DNA from: Atherinomorus stipes
Lineage: Eukaryota > Chordata > Actinopteri > Atheriniformes > Atherinidae
Length of the DNA stretch: 64,000 nucleotides
Assembly: GCA_023101725.1 (NCBI GenBank)
Contig: JALJCO010013744.1
Location: 248,001 to 312,000, forward strand
Direction: 5' to 3'
The notes beneath the pieces were generated by a model, which did not search any database, had not been told where the DNA came from, and saw only the letters and a list, made by a program, of their open reading frames with translations. Both the position numbers and the translations under genes were made by a program. Shown piece by piece: positions 1-12,800 of the stretch (its first letter is position 1; the number at the start of each line of letters is the position of its first letter).

Positions 1-120
1 GGGCTGAAACCTTTAATCCAGAGCCATTTTTTGTCTCAACTTAAGTGAAAGTAATTTAAATCAATTAATGTTTCATGGCCTTTTGAAAAAAAGACAACTT
101 ATAATTTTTGGTGACTACTT

Positions 121-480
121 AAAGGTATAGTCCGAAGTCCCCCCCCCCCTAAAAAATAAATGTTAGACTTGAGCAAGTGAAGTCCGTCTCAAACCCTGCC
201 TTTGGCCTCTACTCGCGTGCTGTGGTGCGTTTGAATGCAACTCTCTCTCCCCCTGCCTGTAATTCGCTCATTTTTATTGTTTTGGGCTGGTCAGGACATT
301 TCTGGGTGGAGATTTCTGTTTAAATCGGCAGCCAATGACAGAGCTAAGAGCATGACGCTGTGTGGAAATTTTCTGTACCACTTGTCCAGTAGGGGATTAT
401 CACGATTCTGTGTTCCGGTTTCCGGAACTTGTAGAGTTTGTACATTTCCACTTCCGGACCAGTTCAACAATAGCTGAATC
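121..480. other. No gene; C-run and unique or relic sequence
   Basis: There is an 11-base C run at 139-149. After it comes moderately CpG-containing sequence with two CTTCCGG/TTCCGG-like stretches near 415-460. It directly precedes the THAP relic and may be the 5' part of the same old mobile element, but I see no terminal repeat that would prove this. The short reading frames here look like chance. Confidence 0.4.
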
Positions 481-483
481 CAA

Positions 484-1406
484 TGTCACTGCTCTATTTT
501 ACTTTGTAAATCCAATAAACAACATAGGGCTGGACAATATTTCGATATCAATATATATTGATTGATAGAGCTTTTTTCAATAGAAAAAAAGAGGGCCAAT
601 AAAATTCAATATAGAAGCACAGTTTTCTGCTGTAGCCTATCGGGTAGCATGATACTACAGTCACTCCTTCCCCCAAACCAATCACAAACACAGACCCAGG
701 CAAAGGCTGAATTGGAATTCAGTGTTATCCCCCTTTTAGACTTGCACTGGAAAGCGGTAATATTGCGGACTCTGTCCTTTATAACACCTGCATTGAGACG
801 TGCTCCAGTCTTTTACCTCGGAGATGTAGCGGACATAGCTACTGACTGGTTTACATCTCATAAGAGTGGAAATGTTGCAGCACGTCGTTTTGGCTGAATG
901 CACAAGAAAATGTTCCAGACAGAGTTGAGCGGGGCTGTGCTGATTTTTCCGCAACATTTCCTGACGTCTGAAAGCACCGGGACGCGATAAGTCCTCAACG
1001 AAGTGGCATGTTTGAAAAGACAAATCCGTTTAAAGAGTGGATGGACTTTACTGCTCATGTTCCGCAATGCAAGTCTGAAAACAGTTTTAGTTTGTTCTTT
1101 ATTACAAGTAAGTCATTCAGCAAAAGCTTAAATGGCCAGGGCTGCACCTAAAATAGCTTTTAATTTGATAATGGCTTCTTTTTTTTTTTGATAAATATCA
1201 ATATCGATCGATACAGATTTTTTTAATTGATAATCTTTTTTTGTATATCATCCAGCCCTAAAACAACATCAACCCTACTTAAGTTTTCATGGATTCCCAA
1301 CTGAAGTGATACAAAGGAAGAAATGTATCAAAGCGATTCGCCGAACTTTATAATAAAACAAGGTAGCATGTTTGTTTGTAGCTGGCACTTCAGTGATGCT
1401 GACTAC
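484..1406 (+). pseudogene. THAP-type zinc-finger relic, split by a hAT insertion and frameshifted
   Basis: THAP domains are C2CH zinc fingers that bind DNA. They occur in host THAP proteins and in P-element-type transposases. Here the frame starting at 484 has Cys codons at 490 and 505 in a C-x4-C arrangement. It runs into the insertion at 525 and resumes in the same frame at 1269 with SFHGFP at 1282-1299, the usual aromatic/FP signature. It continues with a basic stretch (RKKCIKAIRR) to a stop at 1351. A second frame then gives VCSWHFSDADY (1374-1406), matching the C-x2-H end of the domain. The spacing from the C-x4-C to the C-x2-H is about 42 residues, which is normal for the family. Breaks: no start codon (an in-frame TGA lies at 475), stops at 1351 and after, one frameshift, and the hAT insertion. 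It is more likely a decayed transposase or captured finger than a working gene. Assignment rests on motif recognition only. Confidence 0.6.
525..1260. mobile_element. Non-autonomous hAT element, 736 bp, perfect 8-bp target duplication
   Basis: The left end is TAGGGCTGGACAATAT and the right end is the near inverted copy ATATCATCCAGCCCTA. The 8-bp sequence AAACAACA is present at 517-524 and again at 1261-1268, which is the target duplication size expected for hAT transposases. The interior has no transposase reading frame. It shares a recognisable core (ACCAATCACAAAC then CAGACCCAGGCA, about 675-705) with the 1,098-bp element at 53073-54170, so both belong to one family. It is inserted in the THAP relic. 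The reading frames inside it are incidental. Confidence 0.9.
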
Positions 1407-4400
1407 ACTATAGCTGGCGTTAGCAGGCTATTGTTAGCAGGCTAGCTCCTATGGACATTTTTCAAAGGGTTAAAAACTTGATTTGCCATTCTACTTGGGT
1501 TTGCCTTAGTTAAAACCCTATTTTAAAGGACCACATACTCCATAAGCTACATGTTATATGGGAAAAGTAGGAATTTTTTATTGAAGCAGAGTTTTCAAAT
1601 TACCTCCACACTTGTCTTTAGTAAAATTCTAGCCATCAGGCAACAAAAACACTTTAAACACTGAGAGGCCCCAGACTTTAGATTGAGGTGTTTGGCTGCG
1701 GTGCAGCTGACAGACAGAGATAAAGATTAAGGCAGAAAAACCTCTTTGTTCTAAGTGTGGATGTCCTTGGTAAGAAAATGATTTTGAGGCGGAAGACTCC
1801 GAGATGTTATCAGGCATTATGCCACTTTCTCTAAAGAAATGTTAGGGTGTCTGTTTCTGCTGTGTCACTCTGCCTGTTATCTGTTTAGAAGAGGGAAAAC
1901 AAAAGGTCATCATACAGCTATAGCACAAAAAAATCATAGGACATATATTAGAAACAAAAACATAAAGCAGGATTCTTAATCAAAATCAATTAAAATTTTG
2001 CATGAATTCAAATGCTATGCTAGTAAAAACTAAGGCTCTCACATAAAACGTTGGGATGCCTGAGCATTCCACCTGATATAAAAACATTAAGTTTGATGTT
2101 TCAGATGAGTTATGACTCATTTTAAACATTCATCTGTCTGGGTCAGCCTGCAACATTTTGAGATTGTACAACTGATTGACTTGGCTGCCTGAGGCTACTT
2201 GTTAGCTGCGATGGACGTGTGCCAGAACCTGAAAGGAGGAGGCAAAGAAAATGATTGGTTCAAACGTCCAAATGCAAATCAGTGAGCTAAGGGCTCCTTT
2301 TCCTTGTAGAATATTTTCACATTAGAGACGGCATCAGCCGGACAAAAGGCCGTGTGCTAGGCTGCACTGTGGTTTACCCCCAGCTTGGTAAGAACAATAA
2401 AAAAAAATAAAAAATTGGCAACGCATTAACAGTTGAATCTGTGTGTTGGTGTATGTGTGACTAGATCTCCTGAGCAGCTTATGAGAAAGTGATAAGCAGC
2501 AGAAGCAGGGTTCTGCAGACAACAAGCTGCTTCCAATGATCGCTGGAAATTCATTGCTCTAACTGTCAGGCGGAAAGGAAAGAAGGAAAGTGTATTTAAA
2601 GGATTTTCACAGTCCTTAAAGCTATTTATTACATCTCACCAGCTGCAGCAAGGAGTGGCTACATGTAATTGCAGCCATGGATCTCATGGCTTGAAGACAA
2701 CCAATCAAGATGGATTCCTTTTCTGTAGCTGGAATTGACCGTGAGTGAATCCTGGTGACTTAGAGGAGGGACATTATTTAACATGGACCCAAAGTGACGT
2801 TAAGGAGCATTAGGTTCCGGGATTGTTAAAGCACTTGTCACACTCCAAAGACATCCATCTGCACAACGCTGGCTTCAATCAATAGATAAGTAATCGGCTG
2901 CAATGAGAGCCAGCACACAGTATTACTCATGGACTCCATCCTGGAGCAGCCTCACCGCCCAGTGAGCGGAGCAGCACAGACCACGCACCTCCATCATGAG
3001 GGAACTTATCTTTCAGCTGAGCATGGCGGTATCGACAAACCAGAACTAAGAGCACCTTTGTATTGGCACGATCACTAAGAGGGATTGTTCTTTCATGTTA
3101 CAATCTTTTCCGGCTTAAAAGTCAATGCGGCGGGTAAAATGAGGAGCAAGGTGCCTTCGCATAAACCTCAGCTGTGATACATTCTGTGATGTGCACATCA
3201 TTTAAATGCTGCACTGGTTTGATAAGAAGGCAAACAACTGACCAGAGTGAAGAAGCAACAAAGGTAGCCCAGCATCCCTAGTGTGGCTTTGCTTTAGTGC
3301 ACTATGTGTCATTGCCTTCCTGACATTTAATTTTCTATTAAGAGCTGTGAAGTGTTGCACATGAAAAGATGGGACTGAGCCAGGCGAGGATAAAACAAAC
3401 GTGTGGGAAGCATGTCGGGGAAACTGTAATCAATGAGCTTGCAAAGGTTGTGGGAAATTGCACCAAAGTAATGGTCAGTGTTTGAGCACGACTCACATCC
3501 ACCTCTCAGTCTCAGCTGCCGGGTCCACTTTCCCATCAGACAGGACATTTATAGACATCTTCAAATAAGATTTAGGAGATTATTCTTATAGGGATACTAA
3601 AAGTAGGACAAAAGTAATTCCTGTCCTGATTTGGATAACCTATAAAAAAGGTCATTGTGAGAGAGTGCGATGAAATTCTGATGAATTCAACTGCATCTAC
3701 TTTAAAATTGTATTTTATATTACATAACACAATAAAGCCCTCGCTAATGATCCGTACGAAAGCTACAAATGACTTCACAATGTTTACTTTAGCCACAATA
3801 TTAAAGCCAACAAGCTCTTTGGCACAGTATAGCTTATTAAGAACAATGACTGTGGTGTCAGAGAAAAAGATAATTAGTTCTTTAAAAGACGGCCTCCTCT
3901 GCTCCACTTTCTCTGTACAGTAATGCCATGTATCAGTTTTAAAAAAAACTGAACAAAGGAAGAACCCAGAGCTGTGATCTTGGAATTTTTGGAGCACTAA
4001 AAAAAGGAATAAATGCAAAAAACATCATCATTAAAATGCTTCAGGAATGCATTCAGCTGACACGTTGCTGATTAGGAACAATCCCCGTAAATATGTCGCT
4101 GCTGCACCGTGTGACTTCTGAAGAATGTTTGATCAACCTAAAAATGTTAAACAGTAACATTTTAAGAACAAACCAGGGCTGTGAAATTGCTCCAAACTGA
4201 TAGGAAGCAGCAGCTTTTAAACAAGAACACATCTAATTCAGTTTGAGAAAATGCTTGATATGCCCACAAGTGTCTAATGTAGGAGGCGGCAGTGATGCCT
4301 TGGGGCTTCGCAGCTTTGTGTGCAGCTACAGCCACTGGAAAAACTGAATCTTATTGAAAGTAAATGGCCTCAGCTTTGTAAAGATACAAAATACTGACAT

Positions 4401-5095
4401 GAATTTGACAACCAAAACAGGAGTATCAAGGGTTTCCAAGGGGAATACAAAGGTTGCCGAATGTTCTTCACTGCATAAGAATACAATAAGTCTTCACATG
4501 GTCTGCATACTAACCTTCCCCACAGACGTAATTACTGCAGGCGAGAATGGCTATACCTCCTGTCTGTGGCATAAAGAAAATGAAAGCAGCATTTTGATCC
4601 CATGTGAAGAAGTCATATTGTGTATGCAAAGCATTTCTAATAGATCCAAATTCAGTTAATCATCCTTAGCAATTTTAAGAAGCAAATTGAAATTCATTCT
4701 TTTCTTTTGTTGAAGAAAACAGACAAAAAAAAAAGCACTTTTAAACAATGCATGAGCACACACCATGCCATAGATCGAATTAGCACCCTGATGTTGACGC
4801 GACGTCCTGCTGAGATTTTCGTGCACAGATATGGATAGCAGCACAGCAGGAAGCAGCACACCCATTTACTTCCTGCACAACAAAAATAGGCAGACACTTT
4901 TCATAATGCTATGTCTGATTATTCATTAGGTTTGACAAAGTTAAGGTAAAAATATGCTTTTTATTCAAAATGAGCTGTTGCAGAAGTACGGCTCAAAGAT
5001 TTGATCTTTAATCGCTCTTCATTTCGGAGGAGACGTGTTTTTGTTGAAGAATTTTTGGTACTGAGCATCACTTGGACATGAAAAGCACTTGGATT
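1407..5095. other. Unique intron-like sequence, no gene or clear repeat
   Basis: AT-rich, CpG-poor sequence with short homopolymers. The reading frames (the longest about 150 codons, minus strand 3572-4018) show no domain, no codon-use bias and no sensible splice context. The phrase GCTGGCGTTAGCAGGCTATTG near 1413 is typical of old fish repeats, but its boundaries cannot be set. Confidence 0.5.
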
Positions 5096-5097
5096 TA

Positions 5098-5644
5098 CAG
5101 TCATCCTCAAAATTATTCATACCCCTCCAATTAAGGAAAAGGAGAAATTCACAATAGTAATTCATATAACAACACACTAAAGAAACTAATAAATAAAAAT
5201 TCACAAAATTATAATTTAGTGAAACAAGATGTTGCTTTTGAACTGTGGTTGGAAATAATTATTTAAAAAAAACAAAACAAAATAAAAAACAAATAAAACT
5301 GTCCCTGACACATTAGAGCACCTTTACCACGAACAGTGGATCAAAATACCTGTCAACAGGTGTAGAAGTCTTTTTGAACATTACAGAAAACACCTGATTG
5401 CAGTGATTGCGAGTGTTGCTCAACAAAATGTTATCATCGGAGCCCCTTCTTGCTTGTTTATATGTCTTATTTTTTTGTTTTCTTGTTTTAAATATTTATG
5501 TTGAACCACAACTCAAAATCAATGTCATGATTTTCCTAGAAATTTTATTTATTATTACTTTTGACAATTTCATCTCATTTCCTTCTTTAAGGACTTTTTT
5601 TCCCTTCTTTAATTGGAGGGTGTGAATAATTTTGAGGATGACTG
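5098..5644. mobile_element. Tc1/mariner-type MITE with TA target site
   Basis: The left end, CAGTCATCCTCAAAATTATT (then CATACCCCTCCAATTAA), is matched at the right by its inverted copy ending AATTTTGAGGATGACTG, giving terminal repeats of roughly 38-40 bp. A TA dinucleotide flanks each end (5096-5097 and 5645-5646), the target site of Tc1/mariner elements. The CAGT start and the ATTATTCATACCCC phrase resemble fish Tc1-like ends. The 547-bp interior has no transposase; the 72-codon frame at 5407-5625 runs into the terminal repeat and is not a gene. It was presumably mobilised in trans. Confidence 0.85.
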
Positions 5645-7112
5645 TATATCAGAGACAAAGCCCTGATAATGCTTGTTGTCATACTTTAGGATTAAACAAT
5701 CTCACTTTGGCCTAAATAATGATGGCGAAGATGATTTTTTAATCAAATGTTTTTAAATAACTTAACACATTTAGTTAAGAAGCCAACAAAAGAGGAAAAA
5801 AAGGACTATTTCACAATTGCATCTTAACATAACACAATGCCTCTGTGTTAGGATACAGAAACCTATACACCAATCACATCGATTAGCCCTCTTAACAGAA
5901 CAACTGGCTTTGACTTGTAATCTTCCCAGCTCCATTCGCCATATTTAGTAAAGACATGTCATTCTTGTGGTGATAGTGGATATTGATTTTCAGGCCGCTC
6001 TGCTCTAAATATCGCACTTGTACAATAGAGTGGGCACAAAGGCTTTTCTGTGGATGAGATTGCTGTGTAGGAGCAGAAGCGCTGCTCCAAAAATTTAAAG
6101 GAATTTTTGATGCGAATCTGAGCGCTATTCAGCAGGCCTATTGTTGCAGGTCCACTCATACGCACCTCTAATGGAAGTGCCTCTCTTGTGGTGGAGACGC
6201 TGTGAAAAGGAATTACGATGTGCTAATGTGAGGTCACGATCACCACAAGAAAGAAACTTCAAGGCCTCGAACCACCCCCCCACCACACCCCCACGTGATA
6301 GCTCAACTTCTATCTCAGCTCCTCTTTCCATATGTTCCAGAGATTTGATTACTTGCCATTTTCCAGCTCATTAATGAAGACTTATGCTGCATTTATTACA
6401 AATGTGTCCTAGTTGAAACATGATCAAGTTGCAGGGCCTTACTGAGAGCCTTTTCAGCTAATTGCTTTCACCTCTGTGTTTCTATTTTTTTTTTCTACCA
6501 GTGTGGCAACAAGACGCCACTGCAGAAGCCTGAAGAACATAAGATGAGTCCTAATTTAATTACAAAAGGATTTGTTTCAAATGTTATAGAAAGCACATCG
6601 GAGACTTCTATAATTAAAAATACTAAAAAGTGATGTGCTTGAGAAACAGATTTTGACATTTCTGACATCAGATACATACACATGGGAACAAGGCATTAAC
6701 AGAAGCTTCAAACTGTTCAGCATATGAACTTTTATGTCCTTTAGATAACGAGTCATGTTCCCAATTACAGTGGCTTGCTTCTAAATACCACTTTTTCTAC
6801 TCCACTACATGGACAACCAGGGTCTTGCTAAAATGGGATCTGATTCTTATCAGACAAAAAACAAGGGAACTAAACAGCTGAGAAGCAAAACATTCAGCTA
6901 CGCCTTTCAGCCAAAATCTAGCTGCATTCAGGCTCTGCAGATGGGACTGTTGATGCACATCAGGAGCATTCACTGGGAGAAGGATATCTATGCTGACGTT
7001 CATTTGCATCCATACTCCCTGTGCCAATCACTCCCAGTTTATTGCCACCAGCATGTACAGTAATTACAGCTTATGAGTGACTTCATGCAAATTCAGTGAT
7101 CATAGTCGTTTT

Positions 7113-7136
7113 TGTGTGTGTGTGTGTGTGTGTGTG
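7113..7136. repeat. (GT)n microsatellite
   Basis: About 12 uninterrupted GT units followed by a G/T-rich tail (GGTTGTGGTGGTGGGGG). Confidence 0.95.
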
Positions 7137-8315
7137 GTTGTGGTGGTGGGGGCACTGTGACTTTGGCTCTTACAACCTTGAATTAGAAGGAGCTGGAGTT
7201 ATCTCAAAATCTTTAAAATATCTGGAACATTTTCTGTTTTTTTTTTCAGTATGCGAGGAGCTAGATGAGAGATGGTGTTCTCATGCTTTGCACACTCTGC
7301 CCATATGATGATAAATGCAGACACAGTCAGGAGTTGATTGTCTTTGTTAAACATAAAGGCTGGAAGCGGAGGGAGAAAACAGCTACCCTGGCTCAGTCTG
7401 AAGTTCTGAACAAGCATTTCTACAGTCACTAATTAACACAGTATATTTGTTTTTGTAAAAACCGAGAGACAAACAGAGATGTAAAGAAGAAAAAAAAAAC
7501 ACTACCATGCTGCAGGAGGAAATCTTTTCTTCATAAACAAAAGACAGTCATCTATGAGGAAAAAAAAAACAAAAAACCTCCCTCGCCTTTTGAAGTTCTA
7601 CATTGCAGGATATGGCTCATACTCTAAACAAGACACCAAGATCACGTAATACTTCCAACAAGAAGCATTAATATTGGGTGGAACGATTATCTGACAGCCC
7701 TCTCTTGGTCTGTTCAAGAAGCGCTCATTTGCAACTTTAATTCCACAAATGGACTCCAAAGCTGTGTTTAAAGGGAACAAGGCAGCTTTAGCTGTGACAG
7801 CTAAAAAGCAGTTTCCAAGTAATAAATAGCCTAATGCTGCATAATCAAGTCACATGTACATTACTGTCTACTTGAAAGCTCCTCAAAAGGAAATGTGGTT
7901 GCATAGATGTATTAAAAAATGCATCATATGAGGTTTATTTATTTATTTTTGGAGGGGGCTGAATGTAATCTAGAAGGACACAGTGTTGTAAACATGAAAT
8001 CAAAGCCTTGTGACTGCTAACAATAACAAGCTGTAATAGGAAAAAGGTCAAGAACCAACATTAGGGAGTTGATTACTGATTGATTACTGTGATTTAATTG
8101 CCATAATATTGTAAATTTACCAGCTTCCTTTTACACCCTAACACCTCAAACACACACAGGCTCCCTCATCATCCACCTGAACTAGTAGACAACAATTCTT
8201 TGGCTTTTTGCAGAGAGGGGTCATCTTGTGACTTTAATTTATCACCCTGGCTTTGCTAAAAGCTCAGTGAGCGTGGGGTCGAGTCAGTGTGAAGAAATGA
8301 GTCTCACATAAATTT

Positions 8316-8700
8316 GTGTTCGTGTGTGATGTTGGGAAGGGTGGTGATGCCACTGAGGAGGTGCTGGCATCCTGTGCGGGAGAAGTGTGGAAATTTGCGG
8401 AGCGGAGCGAATTAGCAACTCCCTGCTGGGACCGACCCAATGGATGCAGAGAAAAAAGAAAGGGAGGAGAAAACTCCACGATGGGGGAGAAAATAACCTC
8501 AGAGAGGAGAAGAATGAGCGACAGGGGCCAGGGAGCATGGGTGGGTTGTAAGGGTGGGGAGTGGGGGGGGGGGAGTTTTGTGGGTCCTCTGGGAGAAGCT
8601 CAGAGAGGAATCCAAAGCCAGGTCACCTTCTCCAGAGAGAGCAGCTGTGAACACTGCGCCCCTGGGAGGAGGGTCACAGTCGAAAGCTCTGTATCTTCTA
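8316..8700. other. Purine-rich, GC-elevated block
   Basis: The plus strand is dominated by GGAG/GAGA words and has a 10-base G run near 8564-8573. It differs from its AT-rich surroundings. The 183-codon frame that crosses it is low in complexity, overlaps similar frames on the other strand and shows no domain, so I do not call a gene. Confidence 0.4.
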
Positions 8701-9854
8701 CACCAAAGCTCAGATTCTCTCTTGCTGTCTTCACCCTGCACAGGTCTGCAATAACAAAGCCAATTAAGAAGCCCCAGAGAGGAGCTAGCGCAGCCTCACA
8801 GTCGCCTCTTGCTGACTTGGCAACCAGAATTATAGCTCAAGAGAGTACCTTTCAACATCAAATATAGAGAATCCCAGCAATTACCATTCAATAGCTACAT
8901 CCTCTAGCTCCTTCTCTGCAACTGATTAGATAACTCATAAAGCTATTTTAAATTCATCCCAGATGCTCGCAAACCCAGCAAACTGATATAATTGATGCAA
9001 CAGCCTAACACGTAGTGTTTTAAGTATTAATGCTGCTAATCTCGGCGGAGTGTTTCATTTTGTAATGATTGGCCCACTGCTGTGGCGTTCGCTGTATGAG
9101 GTGTTTCAGGTGGCATTTGTTTTTTCTGGATGTCACGCTGCATGACATTAGTTTAGATTCAACTGCAATAATCAATATCCCAGTGTCTTCTGGGAGACAC
9201 GCAGCGAACTGACAAGTTGATCTCTGCCGCATGCCCTCCATCATCCAGGAGCACGTAAAATAATGTCACAGGGATGATCAGACATGTGCAGATGAGGCTG
9301 CCACATCTGCGTGACGGGCTGAGGAGAGTGTTTGTGGTTTGCTCCAGCAGCTACTGCCAAACTGCGGGTTATCATTCTTTGCTTTTTTTTCTTTCTTTCA
9401 GTTCCAGCTTTTACTTTTAGATTGTTTCTCTGTATGGTAGTGGGTCTTTACAAGAAAAAGTGATTGTAAGCAATGGGTGCATGCCTACATCCTTTTCATG
9501 GGTGGCCAGGCTTTAGCAATGTGCTTCTCTGTAACTGTCATCTTGTAGAATTGAAATCCCTTCCAGATCGATTGTACTAAAAGCTCTAATCTGATTGTTA
9601 AAAGAGCTGATTTGACAAAGCTGTTATCAAACTGATTTAAGTAGCAATCAATAGTGCATTATGTGTGGGTGTCTTTTTTTCTTTCAGGGTTTAGGGAACT
9701 TATCCGTGGTCGGGCTCAGGAATGTCCATCAGCTCTGCGATCACAGTAAAACATTCAAGCACACGTTCTCCGACTATCATGTCTGGTTTGTTGAAACCAA
9801 GTTGAATCACCTGAATAAAGTTGTTCAGGTGTGGAAATTAAAAACAAAAACAAA

Positions 9855-9870
9855 ATAATAATAATAATAA
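9855..9870. repeat. (AAT)n microsatellite
   Basis: A short ATA/AAT run next to an A-rich segment. Confidence 0.8.
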
Positions 9871-12800
9871 AAAAAAATCACATCTTTCTTGATGCTTTAA
9901 AATGATACGTCTATTAAAATGGGCTCCAAACTTATTTGCGATTGTATTATGCAGAATGGTGTAATGGTCCATGCAGAGCTCTGCAGATCCCCTGAAAGGA
10001 TCATTTCTCAGTGGGAACGAGAACGACAGCCATTTCAACTCTCTCCTTCTTCAACCTTTCCATGTCTTTCAGTATTCACTCCGCACGCATATTCATCTTT
10101 GGAGGGCAAATAAATTGATTGCCAGCAGCTGAAGACACTTATCTCCCAGCGAGTCAGCTTTGCATTAGAAACCCCAACACAGAACCAGGAAGCACTTCAT
10201 TACGTTGATGCTTAACAGTTAGTGAAAAAGACCAAACACTGGAACAACACCAGCAAACTGCGGTTACAAACACACCAAATGCGGTAAGACCAAGATGGAG
10301 TGCGTCACAATGATCAAGACCTCCGGGCTAAACAGGGTTCATTAGTGGCAGCAGTGCAGAATGAATGGAGCTGCTTACTTATTCTGCAAGCATCTTGGGA
10401 AGCGTGAGCAGGCAGGAACGGGGCTAGCTTTAGCCTCATGCTTGCCTGGGTAGTGATGGCCAATTAAGCTCCTCTCTGATGAGCCATGCATTGGCCCTGT
10501 AAGCAATTAGGAGGCCAGGAATCTCTGCTCATTACTGCTGGAGACTATGGAGCACCGTCCTGTGTAACGCACATCTGCAGCCAGGACATTCCAGAGACGC
10601 CTATTAAATGCTGGGTTATGATTCAATCAGAATAACATAGAAGTTTCCTGCAGTCGCTGCTTTAATAATGGCGTTACTGCAGTAACATGCATCCCCACCT
10701 GATGTGGAATCCTCTCCAATGCCCACCACTGGCTGTTTATGAATAGGAAGCTTTGATTTGGCTTTCACTGTTGTCTTTTCAAATGCGATTTTTATCAATA
10801 TGAAGTTGATAACCAATGAAGGAGCCGACACAAACTAATGCATCACAAGCGATATTGTCTTTTGACTGACAGCTTACTGCCTCTTGTATTGATTCAGCTC
10901 ACAGTTCAAGATGCATTGCCAGCTGGGAGGAGGTGGGTTGGGCTCTAATACAGTCAGGAAGTCAAGAGACAGACTGTTATTGTAAAGATAACCAAGTCTG
11001 ATAACGGACTTCGAGCTCAGATCGGGAGTTAAGAGAAAGGACTCTTAAATGTAAGAATAGCAATCAATAAAAAGACAAACATCATTTATCTTTATTTGAA
11101 CAAGGTGGAAACAAGGAGATGTGAAAATGTGTCTATGCTTTATCTGATCACATCATAAAAGCAACATTTTCAACACATCTGCAGCTGATTGATGTTGCTT
11201 GGAGATGAAAAAAAAAACCTAAGGAATAACATTCCTGATGCAAGTGAAGATTTAATATGCCAACATGAAAGATTACTTTTGCAACAGATGGTACATAGAG
11301 TAGAAATAAATGCATTCTGAGAAACTAATGCACAAATACTATAATTCACACTTAAGCATTCTATGTTTATACATTAGTTGAAGGCTCTTATTGTTTTCTT
11401 TTCATGGATAGGATGAAAAACTAAAGGTACAGTAAATGAAGATACTTTTCTGCACATTTCTTTCGAAGTGCAGAGAATAAAACAACCTTATTGCTGTAGC
11501 TGCAGACTATCTAAAGCCTTCTGTTCATGCTGGAGCCCTCATGTGGTCCAACATCTGTCTTTAGAACCAGAGGAAGTCACTTACATCTGTTTGGAGACGT
11601 AATTTTTCTGCTCTCGTGGCAGATGAACCTGCCAAGGTTCAGGTGACACTGAGTTTCTAACCATATGGCTGCTACTGCAAGAATAACAGTAAGTGGTCAT
11701 CTCCAAGAGTTACACTGTGATGCAGATCAAAGAGAGGCATTTACCACCTGAGGAAATCTACTGCATGGGCTTGTTTGTGATGTTTTTAGAAGCCAGTTAG
11801 CAGCTGAGTGTAGAAGGAACAAGCTTAGTTTGAATGAGCAAGAAAGGAAGAGAATATCAGAGGATGATGTGATCTGTAATGTGACACTGACTGTGCAAAC
11901 CTAGGTTGATTGGGCCAAAGGGAGTAATATGTACAGGGAAGCCACATAAGAAAAGAGAGATGTGGCTCTTTCTTCAAGAAATGAAAACTTTCCCCTGGAG
12001 GACGATACGCTAATAGCCAAACTGTGGCAGGCTGCAAACAAGAGATCTCATAACACACATGAATACAAGTGGAAGAAGCTTACAGTTCATATGAGCAAGT
12101 GTGCTTTTATGACTCATTAAACTCTATAATCATCAAAAAAAAATACCATACTTTTTAGCATTTTATAGAAGACTCAGGTTTATTAGCTTAGCAAGTCATG
12201 AATTCTGCATCATGGTCAAAGGGAAGCATCCAGTTAAATGCATATTAAACACTTTAACATATCAAATCAGAATAGCTCAAAAATCACAACACTTGGCTTC
12301 TGTTGGTTTTGCAGCTGAGCAGTATCAACACTGACATCAAAGTGTGAATTAACAGAGGATTAGCATATTTCAGCTTTTAGAAATACAGTCCAACAATGTT
12401 GTGAACATTTACAAAAACAAAACGCACACAGTAACAGAAATTTATGGAGAATAAATAATGATGTGAGTGGCGGAGGAAACAGGGGAACCTGACATTCATG
12501 CTCAAGTTACCCATGCTTTTTCATGGCACAGTAAATACACTGCTAATTATAAACAGCATTTTCATTGGACTTTGTCTTTTTCCTCAAGTCTTCCGAACGA
12601 TTTTGCACACCCTACTACACTGATGCAATTATCTTTGCTAAAATTAGCCTCGTGTGGAGGTTGAGGGGTTGATGAGTTCTTGACAGGGAGCAAGAAAAAA
12701 AATGGAAGAGATGTAGTCTGTGAGTAAAACTATAGCACTCAGGGACCTTCAATGACTTTTAAATCCCATATGAATTAGGTTCATTTAAGATTGATTTCAT

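Noticed and set aside
3572..4018. 148-codon minus-strand frame
   Set aside because: AT-rich, overlapped by an 88-codon frame on the other strand, no domain, no start or splice support.
6764..6790. TTACAGTGGCTTGC, similar to the tip of a common fish Tc1 element
   Set aside because: Only about 14 bases match and no opposite end was found nearby.
8316..8867. 183-codon plus-strand frame
   Set aside because: It lies in a purine-rich block with equally open frames on the other strand; low-complexity product and no recognisable motif.
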